Below are positions 8,699 through 15,932 of a DNA stretch of 64,000 bases, piece after piece. The stretch is from Kitasatospora sp. NBC_01246 (lineage in GTDB: Bacteria; Actinomycetota; Actinomycetes; Streptomycetales; Streptomycetaceae). Numbering within the stretch: position 1 is the first letter of the stretch; every line of letters begins with the position of its first letter. The notes under the pieces are model-generated. The model was not told the origin of the DNA. It saw only the letters and a program-made list of their open reading frames with translations, and searched no databases. The translations under genes were made by a program, and so were the position numbers. The stretch spans positions 310,001 through 374,000 of the forward strand of contig NZ_CP108484.1 in the NCBI RefSeq assembly GCF_036226505.1. Direction: 5' to 3'.

Positions 8699-8713
8699 CG
8701 AACAGTTTGTTCG
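8699..8713. promoter_or_regulatory. Palindromic operator candidate CGAACA-GTT-TGTTCG
   Basis: A perfect inverted repeat with 6-base arms and a 3-base centre in an AT-richer stretch, 45 bases upstream of the small gene at 8758. It resembles a LexA box, but the GAAC/GTTC half-sites are five bases apart rather than four, so another repressor is more likely. Confidence 0.35.
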
Positions 8714-8757
8714 TCCACTTGTTGAACTCAAGGCCGAGGCGGTCAGAGGAGGGTTCC

Positions 8758-8988
8758 ATGGTCAGCAGTACCGGCGACGGCCCGGTCCGCGGCGGGAGGC
8801 CCACGGCCAGGTCCGGCCGGACGACGGGGCGGATGTGGATCCGCACGTACCGGGTGGACGCCGACGGGCGACCACTGGACGCCGTCGAGCGGCGGGAGGA
8901 GTACGCGCCCGTCGCCCCGGTGCCGCTCGCCAAGAGCACCTGGCCGCCCTGCGCGTGCCCCCGACACAGCGCTTCGCGGTCCGCATAG
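8758..8988 (+). CDS. Small conserved-looking hypothetical protein, 76 residues
   Basis: The ATG has a strong ribosome site (GAGGAGGG, five to six bases upstream) and an upstream AT-rich promoter-like region with a palindrome. The protein has a basic N-terminal third (GRPTARSGRTTGRMWIRTYR), a short central segment YRVDADGRPLDAV, and a Cys-containing tail (WPPCACPR). I recognise no family. It is probably cytoplasmic, with no signal sequence or membrane segment. The downstream neighbour is convergent. Confidence 0.5.
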   Translation: MVSSTGDGPVRGGRPTARSGRTTGRMWIRTYRVDADGRPLDAVERREEYAPVAPVPLAKSTWPPCACPRHSASRSA

Positions 8989-9125
8989 CTCCCCGGGGCC
9001 ACCGGCGACGCCGACGACGGCCGCCGGGCAGGTCCGGCGACCGCCGCTCACGAGGTGCGCCCACAGCGGCAGGCCTCCGGCCCTGTGTCTGGTTCCGCAA
9101 GATCCCTTTCCGGCTCGGGCGCGGC

Positions 9126-9590
9126 TCAGTACTCGTTCTTGATGACGAAGTACGATCCGCGGATCGTCCCGGCGAGCTTCGACTTCTGGCGGGCGAACTT
9201 GAACCGCTGGGCGAGCTCCTCCGGAACGTCCATCCCGTCCGAGAGCTTGAACCCGACCGCTCGCTTCCCGGCATCGTCGACGGTGTACATCACGTTGACC
9301 GACAGTCCGCTCTCGTAGAAGACGTAGGCCATCCGGATGTCCTCGACCTGGAAGGACGTGGCCTCCAGGGGCCTGGACGCGATGACGATCTCGCGTTCCT
9401 CCCGCAGGATCCGGTGCACCCAGTCGACGACCTCCGCGGCCTGGTCCGCGGGTTCCACGGTGAAGACGTGGTCGTACTTGTTCTTGAAGTAGCGGGCCTC
9501 GTTCGCCCGCAGGCCGGCGAGTGCGTCCGCGACGGGCGACGACTCCAGGCCGACGGTCGATACGGTGCCGAAGTCCACGGCGTAGGTCAT
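9126..9590 (-). CDS. Hypothetical protein, 154 residues
   Basis: A single-domain soluble protein starting MTYAVDFGTVSTVGLESS with AAGGA eight bases before the ATG. It contains an alpha-helical segment (VADALAGLRANEARYFKNKY), a central part (EVVDWVHRILREEREIVIAS) and a C-terminal beta/basic part ending in GSYFVIKNEY. The residue composition (many Lys, Tyr, Asn, Phe) is less GC-driven than neighbouring proteins, a sign of a constrained fold or later acquisition. I do not recognise the family. It stands alone, convergent with the small gene at 8758. The frame is open upstream to 10058, but that extension is low-complexity and lacks a ribosome site. Confidence 0.65.
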   Translation of the reverse strand: MTYAVDFGTVSTVGLESSPVADALAGLRANEARYFKNKYDHVFTVEPADQAAEVVDWVHRILREEREIVIASRPLEATSFQVEDIRMAYVFYESGLSVNVMYTVDDAGKRAVGFKLSDGMDVPEELAQRFKFARQKSKLAGTIRGSYFVIKNEY

Positions 9591-10245
9591 GGCGGATTCC
9601 TTCCCAGGGACACGGGCGGACGGCAGGGGCTTGGGGCGGTCCGCGCGAAGGGCGAGGTCACGCCCCCGAAGCGGCGCGGAACGGCTCGACCGGCGGGCGT
9701 GCCGTGCACTGGTTTCGCGCGCGGCTCCGGCGACGGAGGCGGGTCCTCGGCGGGCGCCGTCCGTGGCTCCGCCCCGCACCGCTTCACCGGCGCCGATCGT
9801 ACTGGTCAGGCATGCTGTGGGCCCGGAGCGACCGACCGGCGTGTCCAGCGTGCGGCTGAGTACCGTTGATGCCGATGCCGCCGGAGTCGCGGGCCGGGAT
9901 CCGCCCCGGGCCACCGGGCGCCGAAGCGGACCGTGCGCCGACGACGGCCCCCGGCGCGGGGGGCAGGACGCCGGCCGTGGCGGGGCGGTGTCGAACTCGG
10001 TCGGCCGACGGGGTTTGCCCGACGTGATCGGGGTCAGAAGGGCGTCAGGGCGTCGCACCTCCCGACCGGGCCATCCCCCCGGGTCGGTCGGGGTCAGCGC
10101 GCGACGCCCGTGCGGTTCCCAGGACCGTCGCCATCCCCCCGGTGGCGGCCCTGGGTCCGCCCCGCCCGGCTGCCATGCGTCGGGCGTGGCCGGGGCGGCA
10201 CAGCCCCCCGGCCACCGATCGCCGACGCGGACGGCCGACGGCCTC
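9591..10245. other. 655 bases without a convincing gene
   Basis: This lies upstream of the hypothetical gene and downstream of the LysR gene, both on the minus strand. Several long frames cross it but their products are Arg/Gly/Pro-rich, lack ribosome sites and fit no fold. The promoter of the 9126-9590 gene is expected near 9600-9650. No hairpin of terminator strength was noted. Confidence 0.4.
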
Positions 10246-11202
10246 TCAGGTGGCAGCGGGGTTCCCAGGTGGGCCCAAGGTCCGGCGGACGGCGTCGCGC
10301 AGCCAGTGGTGGGCCCGGTCGGCCGCGTGGCGCGGGTGCCACGCCATGCCGATCGTCACGGGCGGCAGTGCCAGCGGGATGTCCAGCAGGCGCAGTCCGA
10401 GGGCGAGCGCGTCGTCGGTGAGGGGCGAGGGCGCGGCACCGGGGAGTGCGGCCGGTACGAGGCAGACGACGTCACTGCGGGCGGCGAGGGCCATGGCGGC
10501 CAGGTGGCTGGGGAGGACGACACCGACCCGCCGCCGGAGGTCCTGCTCGGCCAGGGCGGTGTCGAGGGGGCCGGTGAACCGGCCCCGGCGGCTGACCGCG
10601 ACGTGCGGGGCGGCGGCGAGCCGAGCCGCGGTCAGGGGTCCTTCGGTCAGCGGATGGCCGGGCCGGACGGCCGCGACCATTCGCAGGCCCACCAGTTCCT
10701 CGACCCTGGTCTCGGGGTCCACGTGGTCGATGGACCCCACCTCCAGGTCGATCCGGCCGTCGCGCAGGGCCGGGCCGGCCTCCAACTCCTCGGCCAGGAG
10801 CCGGAACGAGACTCCCGGCGCCTCCCGCTCGGCCAGGCGCAGCAGCCCGGGGGCCAGGGCCGCGCCGACCAGGTCGGCCGCCTGGAGGGTGAAGGTGGTG
10901 CGCAGGGTGGCGGGGTCGACGCCGGTCCCGGGGCTGAGCAGGACTCCGAGGCGCTGCACCACGGCCGCGGCCTCCTCGCGCAGGGCCTGGGCGCGCGGGG
11001 TGGGGACCATGGTCTGGCCGGCCCGGACCAGCAGCGGATCCTGCAGCGTGCGGCGCAGACGGGCCAGCGTGCGGCTCATGGCGGCGGGCGAGGTGTGCAG
11101 CCGGGCGGCGGCGCGGGTCACGCTGTGCTCGGCCAGCAGGGCGTCCAACGCGACGGCGAGATTGGCGTCGAGGACCGGATCCGGGCTGCTCACCAGCATC
11201 AT
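10246..11202 (-). CDS. LysR-family transcriptional regulator
   Basis: A 318-residue LysR regulator: N-terminal winged helix-turn-helix (about residues 14-72, with VTRAAARLHTSPAAMSRTLA) and a C-terminal periplasmic-binding-protein-like effector domain (about 98-305). It is divergent from an NmrA-like reductase gene and is expected to control that promoter and its own. A perfect T-N11-A inverted repeat (11198-11220) overlaps its start codon, consistent with autorepression and target activation. Two ATGs are adjacent at the start and the ribosome site is weak. The inducer is unknown. Confidence 0.9.
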   Translation of the reverse strand: MMLVSSPDPVLDANLAVALDALLAEHSVTRAAARLHTSPAAMSRTLARLRRTLQDPLLVRAGQTMVPTPRAQALREEAAAVVQRLGVLLSPGTGVDPATLRTTFTLQAADLVGAALAPGLLRLAEREAPGVSFRLLAEELEAGPALRDGRIDLEVGSIDHVDPETRVEELVGLRMVAAVRPGHPLTEGPLTAARLAAAPHVAVSRRGRFTGPLDTALAEQDLRRRVGVVLPSHLAAMALAARSDVVCLVPAALPGAAPSPLTDDALALGLRLLDIPLALPPVTIGMAWHPRHAADRAHHWLRDAVRRTLGPPGNPAAT

Positions 11203-11220
11203 TCCATTTCAGTCAATGAT
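11198..11220. promoter_or_regulatory. LysR box: ATCATT-N11-AATGAT
   Basis: A perfect 6-base inverted repeat with an 11-base centre, the classic T-N11-A LysR operator, in the divergent region between the LysR gene and the NmrA-like gene. Its left arm contains the LysR start codon, so a bound regulator would block its own expression; the distance to the divergent ATG at 11305 (85 bases) suits an activator site. Confidence 0.65.
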
Positions 11221-11304
11221 TGCGTGCCGAAGTTCCCATTGTGGCAGCACTGGAGTCCTCAGCAGGATGGGGGCCTACCGACCGGCACGAACCACGAGGT
11301 TTTC

Positions 11305-12198
11305 ATGATCGTCATTACCGCTCCCACCGGCAACATCGGCCGTCCGCTGCTGTCCCGGCTCCTGGAGTCCGCGCCCGCCGCGGGCGAGGAACTGCGCGTC
11401 GTCGTGCGCGACCCCGACCGGCTTCCGGACGCGGCGCGCGGACGCGTGGAGGTGATCGCCGGCTCGCACGGGGACGCCGAGGTCGTCGACCGGGCCTTCC
11501 GGGGCGCGGACGCCGTCTTCTGGCTCGCCCCGCCGGACGCCTCCCTCACCCCGTACGACGCCTACAGCGGCTTCAGCGGACCCGCCGTGCGGGCGCTCGC
11601 CGACCACGGCGTCGGCCATGTGGTGGGCGTCTCGGCGCTCGGCCGCGGCACCCCGCTCGCCGACCGGGCCGGCCTGGTCACCGCCTCGCTCGCGCTGGAC
11701 GACCTCATCGCCCACAGCGGTGTCGCCTACCGGGCCCTGGCCAACCCGTCCTTCTTCGAGAACCTGCTGGAGGAGGCCGACTCGATCCGCGAGACCGGCG
11801 TCTTCACCGACGTCGTCGACGCCGACCGCAAGGCCCCGTTGGTCGCCGCCGCCGACATCGCGGCCGTCGCCGCCGGTCTGCTGCTGGACCGCTCGTGGAC
11901 CGGCAACGGCAGCGTGCCCGTCCTCGGGCCGCAGGACCTGTCCCCCAACGACCTGGCCCGCATCATGACCGAGCAGTTGGGCCGCCCGGTCCGCTACGAG
12001 CGCCAGGCCTTCGACGACCTGTACACCACCCTCGTCCACTACGGCCTCGACGAGGCGTTCGTCCGGGGCATCGTCGACATGAAGCGGGCCAAGGACCAGG
12101 GCCTGGACGCCGGTGTCGTCCGTACTCCGGACACCGCCTCCCCCACCGGCTTCGAGCAGTGGTGCGCCCGGACCCTCAAGCCCGCCGTCCTCTCCTGA
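11305..12198 (+). CDS. NmrA/NAD(P)H-binding Rossmann protein (SDR-like)
   Basis: A 297-residue atypical short-chain dehydrogenase of the NmrA/quinone-reductase-like group. The nucleotide-binding motif is at the N-terminus ([12 protein letters not shown]); [11 protein letters not shown] and [12 protein letters not shown] are typical of the family. Such proteins bind NAD(P)H and act as quinone/aldehyde reductases or redox sensors. The ATG has ACGAGG five bases upstream. It is divergent from a LysR regulator and followed after 95 bases by a darcynin-like gene, so the three form a probable regulator-response set. The true substrate cannot be read from sequence. Confidence 0.85.
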   Translation: MIVITAPTGNIGRPLLSRLLESAPAAGEELRVVVRDPDRLPDAARGRVEVIAGSHGDAEVVDRAFRGADAVFWLAPPDASLTPYDAYSGFSGPAVRALADHGVGHVVGVSALGRGTPLADRAGLVTASLALDDLIAHSGVAYRALANPSFFENLLEEADSIRETGVFTDVVDADRKAPLVAAADIAAVAAGLLLDRSWTGNGSVPVLGPQDLSPNDLARIMTEQLGRPVRYERQAFDDLYTTLVHYGLDEAFVRGIVDMKRAKDQGLDAGVVRTPDTASPTGFEQWCARTLKPAVLS

Positions 12199-12293
12199 GG
12201 CCCCGCCGGCCTCTCCCGAGGCCCCACCGTCCGCCGCCGGGACCCCCGGTGGCGCGACGTACCGAGACCACCTGCCGCTCTGGAGGCACCCCG

Positions 12294-12659
12294 ATGTCCG
12301 CTGAAGTCACCGAACCGCCGGTCACGGCGTTCATGCTCGTCAAGACCACCCCCGAGTGGCTCGCGCTGACCGTCCCGCAACGCGTCGAGGCCTTCACCAC
12401 CCAGGTCCTGCCCGCGATCGAGGCCAGGACCACCGGTGTCCGGTCACGCTTCTACGACACGGAGTTCTACTCCGCGCGCGTCACCGACGTCTGGGTGTGG
12501 GAGGCCGACAGCCACCACGCCTACCAGCTGCTCATCGACGCACTGCGCGAAACCCCGTTCTGGGACCGCTACTTCGAGGTCGTCGATCTTCTCGTCGGCA
12601 CCGAGAACGGCTACGCCCGCACCTACGGCCTGGAGCCCGTCGCCACCATCGCCACCTGA
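12294..12659 (+). CDS. Darcynin-like small protein
   Basis: A 121-residue protein with [18 protein letters not shown] near the start and [19 protein letters not shown] in the middle, matching my memory of the darcynin family (a ferredoxin-like, dimeric alpha/beta barrel fold of unknown role, often next to LysR or AraC regulators). Strong ribosome site (TGGAGG seven bases before the ATG). It lies 95 bases after the NmrA-like gene in the same direction and before a strong hairpin, so it is the last gene of that operon. It has no membrane segment or signal sequence. Confidence 0.7.
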   Translation: MSAEVTEPPVTAFMLVKTTPEWLALTVPQRVEAFTTQVLPAIEARTTGVRSRFYDTEFYSARVTDVWVWEADSHHAYQLLIDALRETPFWDRYFEVVDLLVGTENGYARTYGLEPVATIAT

Positions 12660-12674
12660 CGGACCGGCCACGCC

Positions 12675-12713
12675 CGCGCCGCCCTCCGCCGTCACCGGCC
12701 GGAGGGCGGCGCG
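12675..12713 (+). terminator. Strong hairpin terminator after the NmrA/darcynin operon
   Basis: Perfect 14-base arms (CGCGCCGCCCTCCG / CGGAGGGCGGCGCG) with an 11-base loop, starting 16 bases after the stop codon. Confidence 0.75.
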
Positions 12714-12865
12714 GCCGCGTCCCCGGGCCTGAGCCCGCTCCCCCACACACCCGCCCCCGACAGGGGTGTGGGCCAACCGATCCGGGACGAGCCGCCCACC
12801 GGGCGGCGGCGCCACCGGGCCGCGACGGCGAGCGGATCACGCACCCGCGCGGCCCGCCACGGGTG

Positions 12866-13900
12866 TCAGGTACGACGGACGGCCCGGCGGCCGGCCCCGA
12901 CGCTTGTACGACGACGCCGGGGGGTGAGCGCGTGGGTGAGCGTCAGCACGAGGACGGCGGCCTCGCAGGCGAGCGCGGCCGGCCCGAACCGGCCCTGCCA
13001 CTCGATGATGCCGACCGCCACCCGCACGGGGACCATGGTGTCGAACAGCAGGTAGCCGGCGAACGCGGCCGCGGCCGGCACGACGCCGGCGATCCACGTC
13101 CACGGCGTGCCGCGCACGCCGAGCGGGACGGCGAGGAGCAGGCACAGGGCGCTGAGGCCGGCGACCACCGAGACGTCCGGGTTCTGGCCCCAGAGGGCGG
13201 CCACCAGCGGCACATGGAGCGCACCCGTCATCACCAGGGCCGCGGCGGCGGGCCACCGGAGCGGCGGGCGCTCCTCGCGGGGCCGTGCCCTCGACAGCAC
13301 CCGCGCCGGCGGCAGAGCGGCGGCGTCGGGCGGGGCCTGCTCCGCGACGGCCGCCAGGGGTTCCGTGTCGTCACCGCTCGTCGAGGGCCCGGCCGGCCGG
13401 TCCGCGACCGGAGCGGGCCGGAGCAGCTGGACGAGGTGGGCGACATCGGCCACCGGGCGCAGCGACGCGGCCGCGTGCAGGGCCGCCTGGATGCCGCTGT
13501 CGGCTTCGGCCGCGAGCAGGGCGGTGAGGTGGGCGACGTCGCCCGTGGGTCTGGTGAGGACGGCGGCGCGCAGGATCTGGTCGGCGCCGGTGCTGTCGCG
13601 GGGTCTCAGGAGGATCAGGAGGCGGACCAGGTCCTCGACCGGGCGGGCGGCGACCGCTCCGTGGAGGACCGGGGCCAGGGTCGGAGTGTGGGCCGGGTTC
13701 AGGTGGCAGAGCAGATCGGCGACTTCCTCCACCGGGCGGCTGGCCGCGGCGCTCATCATCGCCGCCGCGAGGTCGCCGCCGAGCGGGGCGGGGGACGGCT
13801 GGTTCACCCGCAGGGGAACGGGGGTGAGGTCGGGGGCGGCGGTGTCGGGTACGGGACCCGACCCCGAGACAGGCAGGGTTATGGTCAGGGGGCGGGACAT
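12866..13900 (-). CDS. Repeat-containing membrane protein, 344 residues
   Basis: The N-terminal half carries about four imperfect repeats of some 35 residues, each with a core like ARPVEDLVRLL or SRPVEEVADLL (residues about 50-170), probably forming a helical solenoid in the cytoplasm. A Pro/Ala/Arg-rich linker follows, then four hydrophobic helices (from about residue 225), including WPAAAALVMTGALHVPLVAA and AALACEAAVLVLTLTHAL. The protein ends in a very basic tail. The ATG at 13900 has AGGAGA six bases upstream; an extension to 13978 is less likely. I recall similar unnamed Streptomyces proteins with such repeats before a DUF2637-like membrane part; role unknown. Confidence 0.7.
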   Translation of the reverse strand: MSRPLTITLPVSGSGPVPDTAAPDLTPVPLRVNQPSPAPLGGDLAAAMMSAAASRPVEEVADLLCHLNPAHTPTLAPVLHGAVAARPVEDLVRLLILLRPRDSTGADQILRAAVLTRPTGDVAHLTALLAAEADSGIQAALHAAASLRPVADVAHLVQLLRPAPVADRPAGPSTSGDDTEPLAAVAEQAPPDAAALPPARVLSRARPREERPPLRWPAAAALVMTGALHVPLVAALWGQNPDVSVVAGLSALCLLLAVPLGVRGTPWTWIAGVVPAAAAFAGYLLFDTMVPVRVAVGIIEWQGRFGPAALACEAAVLVLTLTHALTPRRRRTSVGAGRRAVRRT

Positions 13901-14140
13901 CGAGGTCTCCTGGATCGGGGGAACGGGCCGGCGCCGGGCCGGGCGGGCGAAGGAAGCAAACGGATCTGCCCGGTTCAAGCCTGGCCCGCATTACGCCGAC
14001 TGCCACTCCAGGCGATCATTCGGGCGACGCCCGAGCCGCACCGGTGCGGCGGGCCGGCGTTCCCCTCCCCGGTGAGCCGTCCCAGCACGGCCGCCTGCCG
14101 CGGCGACCACCCTTTCGGGGAGGACCTGGTCCGGACACGC

Positions 14141-14179
14141 GGCGGCGGGGCGCACGCTCCACGCGTGCGCCCCGCCGCC
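14141..14179 (-). terminator. Very strong hairpin terminator after the small hydrophobic protein gene
   Basis: Perfect 16-base arms (GGCGGCGGGGCGCACG / CGTGCGCCCCGCCGCC) with a seven-base loop, 24 bases after the stop of the minus-strand gene at 14203. The remaining bases between 13901 and 14202 hold the promoter of the repeat membrane protein and no gene that I can see. Confidence 0.75.
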
Positions 14180-14202
14180 GGGCCGGATCCTGAGGGCGTG
14201 AC

Positions 14203-14373
14203 CTACCAGCGGTACCACCGGTGGCGCCGGCCCGAGGAGTGCGTACCACGGGCCACGAAGCCCACCAGCCACAGCACCAGTACGGCGATCGCCACCCACC
14301 AGAGAATCTTCAGTGCGAACCCGGCGCCGAACAGGAGCAGAGCGAGCAGGAGAACGAGAAGAAGGGGAACCAT
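14203..14373 (-). CDS. Small hydrophobic membrane protein, 56 residues
   Basis: The protein begins MVPLLLVLLLALLLFGAG, has a second hydrophobic helix (WWVAIAVLVLWLVGFV) and ends in a short basic/aromatic tail (RRHRWYRW). This is the short 'hydrophobic protein' common in Streptomyces, function unknown. The ribosome site is ideal (GGAGG five bases before the ATG). A palindrome about 55 bases upstream and a 16-base-arm terminator downstream show it is a monocistronic gene. It is a small two-helix membrane protein that may respond to stress, but nothing in the sequence proves this. Confidence 0.75.
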   Translation of the reverse strand: MVPLLLVLLLALLLFGAGFALKILWWVAIAVLVLWLVGFVARGTHSSGRRHRWYRW

Positions 14374-14427
14374 CGGAACCTCCGCAGTCGGTGTCGAGCA
14401 CCCGACTGCCCCGGGGGCCGCTCGCCT

Positions 14428-14439
14428 ATTCGTACGAAT
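14428..14439. promoter_or_regulatory. Perfect 12-base palindrome ATTCGTACGAAT
   Basis: It lies upstream of the small hydrophobic protein gene (minus strand) in an AT-richer stretch, at a distance (55 bases from the start) fitting a promoter-overlapping operator. The cognate protein is not identifiable. Confidence 0.35.
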
Positions 14440-14624
14440 CTTTCCGGCGGCCCGGGGCAAGGGCCTCGCTTGTTCGGCGGCGGCGGGCCGTCGGCGACCG
14501 TCGCGGACGCCCCGGCCGGCGACCCCGCCTGCGTGATCGGCGGGCGCGGGGGACAGTGGTCCGAGGCGTGACGATCCGGTCCGCCCCCCGCGCGTACCGG
14601 ATCCCTCCGACGGAAGGTGCAGCA

Positions 14625-14936
14625 GTGGCAACCGACTACGACGCCCCGCGTACGAACAGCGACGACGAGGAGGTCGACAGCGTCGAGGAGTTGAAGAGGC
14701 AGCGTGCCGAGCGTTCCGGCGGGACGCCGGACGTGGACGTGGCGGAGGAGGCGGAGTCCGTGGAGCTGCCGGGCGCCGACCTCTCCGGGGAGGAGCTCAC
14801 CGTCCAGGTGGTGCCCGTCCAGGGGGACGAGTTCACCTGCGCGCGGTGCTTCATGGTCCACCACCGCAGCCGCTTCTCCCGTGAGGAGGACGGGCAACCG
14901 GTCTGCCGGGACTGCGTGCCCGCCCCCGGCGACTGA
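14625..14936 (+). CDS. DUF4193 family protein (zinc-ribbon-like)
   Basis: A 103-residue protein beginning MATDYDAPR, followed by an acidic region, VEELKRQR, the family signature VELPGADLSGEELTVQV and a C-terminal CARCFMVHHRS...CRDC segment. The four cysteines (CxxC...CxxC) suggest a zinc ribbon. This is a widespread actinobacterial family (DUF4193), with many genomes carrying a copy, of unsettled function. GTG at 14625 is the start, with GGAAGG about eight bases upstream. It is convergent with the following minus-strand gene. Confidence 0.88.
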   Translation: MATDYDAPRTNSDDEEVDSVEELKRQRAERSGGTPDVDVAEEAESVELPGADLSGEELTVQVVPVQGDEFTCARCFMVHHRSRFSREEDGQPVCRDCVPAPGD

Positions 14937-14963
14937 CCGGGCGGGCGGCGAGCGGGCGGCCCG

Positions 14964-15623
14964 CTACGTGCACCAGAAGAGGAACGGCATGCAGGTGGGC
15001 GTCGGCTTCGCGGTGACGGTGGCCGAGGGGTGCGGAGCGGCCGTCGAGGGCTGCGGGGCGGTGGGCGGGGCCGTGCTCGATGCGGCCGGGACGGGAGGCG
15101 GCGACTCCGGGGCACGACTGCTCGTCGGCGCGGCCGGGGCGGTGCTCCTGGTGGCCGGGGCGGTGGCGGAGGCGGTACGGCTGGCGCCGGTGCGCTGTGT
15201 GGTCGGCGCGGCCGGGACCGTGGTCACGCCCGTCGCGGTGGGGGGCGCGGCGGAGGTCGGGGCACTCGGCGTGGGCGTCGCGACCGGCCCGCCCGCGGCC
15301 GGCGCGGGCGAGGCGCCCTCACTGCCGTTCGCGGCGAGGGCCGCGACACCGAGCCCCGCGACTGCCAGGCCGACGACGGAGAGCGCGAGCACGCCGGCCC
15401 GCCGCGCCGGCCGGCGCCCGGAACGCCGGGACCGGGCCGGTGCGGCGGACCGGCCGGCCGCCGGAGGCGGTGGCACAGCGGGCGGTGGCACGGCGGCCGG
15501 TGGTCCCTGGGACAGCGTCAGGGTCGCGTCCGGCAGGGTCTCCCGGGTCGCCGCGGGGGCCCCGCAGCCGGGGCAGGTCATCGCGCCGTTCAGATGGCGG
15601 CGGCAGGGTGCGCAGTAGTCCAT
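14964..15623 (-). CDS. SCO2400-like protein: N-terminal zinc ribbon, one membrane helix, Pro/Thr-rich tail
   Basis: A 219-residue protein starting MDYCAPCRRHLNGAMTCPGC, a zinc ribbon with two CxxC pairs, followed by a Pro/Ala linker, a basic segment, a single transmembrane helix (GVLALSVVGLAVAGLGVAAL) and a long Pro/Thr/Ser/Ala-rich extracytoplasmic tail ending CMPFLFWCT. I recall this arrangement as the Streptomyces SCO2400 family, function unknown. The ATG at 15623 is chosen because the zinc ribbon starts there and GGAAG lies upstream; the open frame before it is low-quality. Two direct repeats (15717-15744) lie in the upstream promoter region. Confidence 0.75.
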   Translation of the reverse strand: MDYCAPCRRHLNGAMTCPGCGAPAATRETLPDATLTLSQGPPAAVPPPAVPPPPAAGRSAAPARSRRSGRRPARRAGVLALSVVGLAVAGLGVAALAANGSEGASPAPAAGGPVATPTPSAPTSAAPPTATGVTTVPAAPTTQRTGASRTASATAPATRSTAPAAPTSSRAPESPPPVPAASSTAPPTAPQPSTAAPHPSATVTAKPTPTCMPFLFWCT

Positions 15624-15716
15624 GTGGTCTTCCCGTGCTGCCGGGGTGGCCGGCCCACACCGGTCGTCGGCGGCTCCGCGCACGTCGTCGTACGCATGCG
15701 GAGCCTAGGCAGCCCG

Positions 15717-15744
15717 GCTGTGAGGGTTCCAGACCCAGCTGTGA
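15717..15744. repeat. Direct repeat GCTGTGA x2, 21 bases apart
   Basis: Two identical 7-base copies at 15717-15723 and 15738-15744, spaced two helical turns apart, in the otherwise gene-free stretch 15624-15932 (309 bases). TAGGCT read on the minus strand (plus 15703-15708) may be the -10 of the zinc-ribbon membrane protein gene; the repeats would lie at its -35 side, as for a regulator binding direct repeats. Confidence 0.35.
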
Positions 15745-15932
15745 CGCTTCTGCGAAGATTGCGCACCCTCCGGAGCGGCGAGTCCCCGTACCCGCGGCCG
15801 GGATGGGAGGAGGGTCCGACAGCACGGCCGCCGTCCGCGAACGCCCTCGTGCCCCGTAGGGCGCACGGCCGGACGTCCGCCGGGCGTGGGGCGACGGTGG
15901 ACGTCGGGGGCCGGGGCGGACCTGCCGGGCCG

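Noticed and set aside
8699..8713. LexA/SOS box
   Set aside because: Half-sites are five, not four, bases apart, so it does not fit the actinobacterial LexA consensus; kept only as an unassigned operator.
9589..12198. An 869-codon plus-strand frame
   Set aside because: Its first two thirds are antisense to the LysR gene; only the part from 11305 has the NmrA-like fold.
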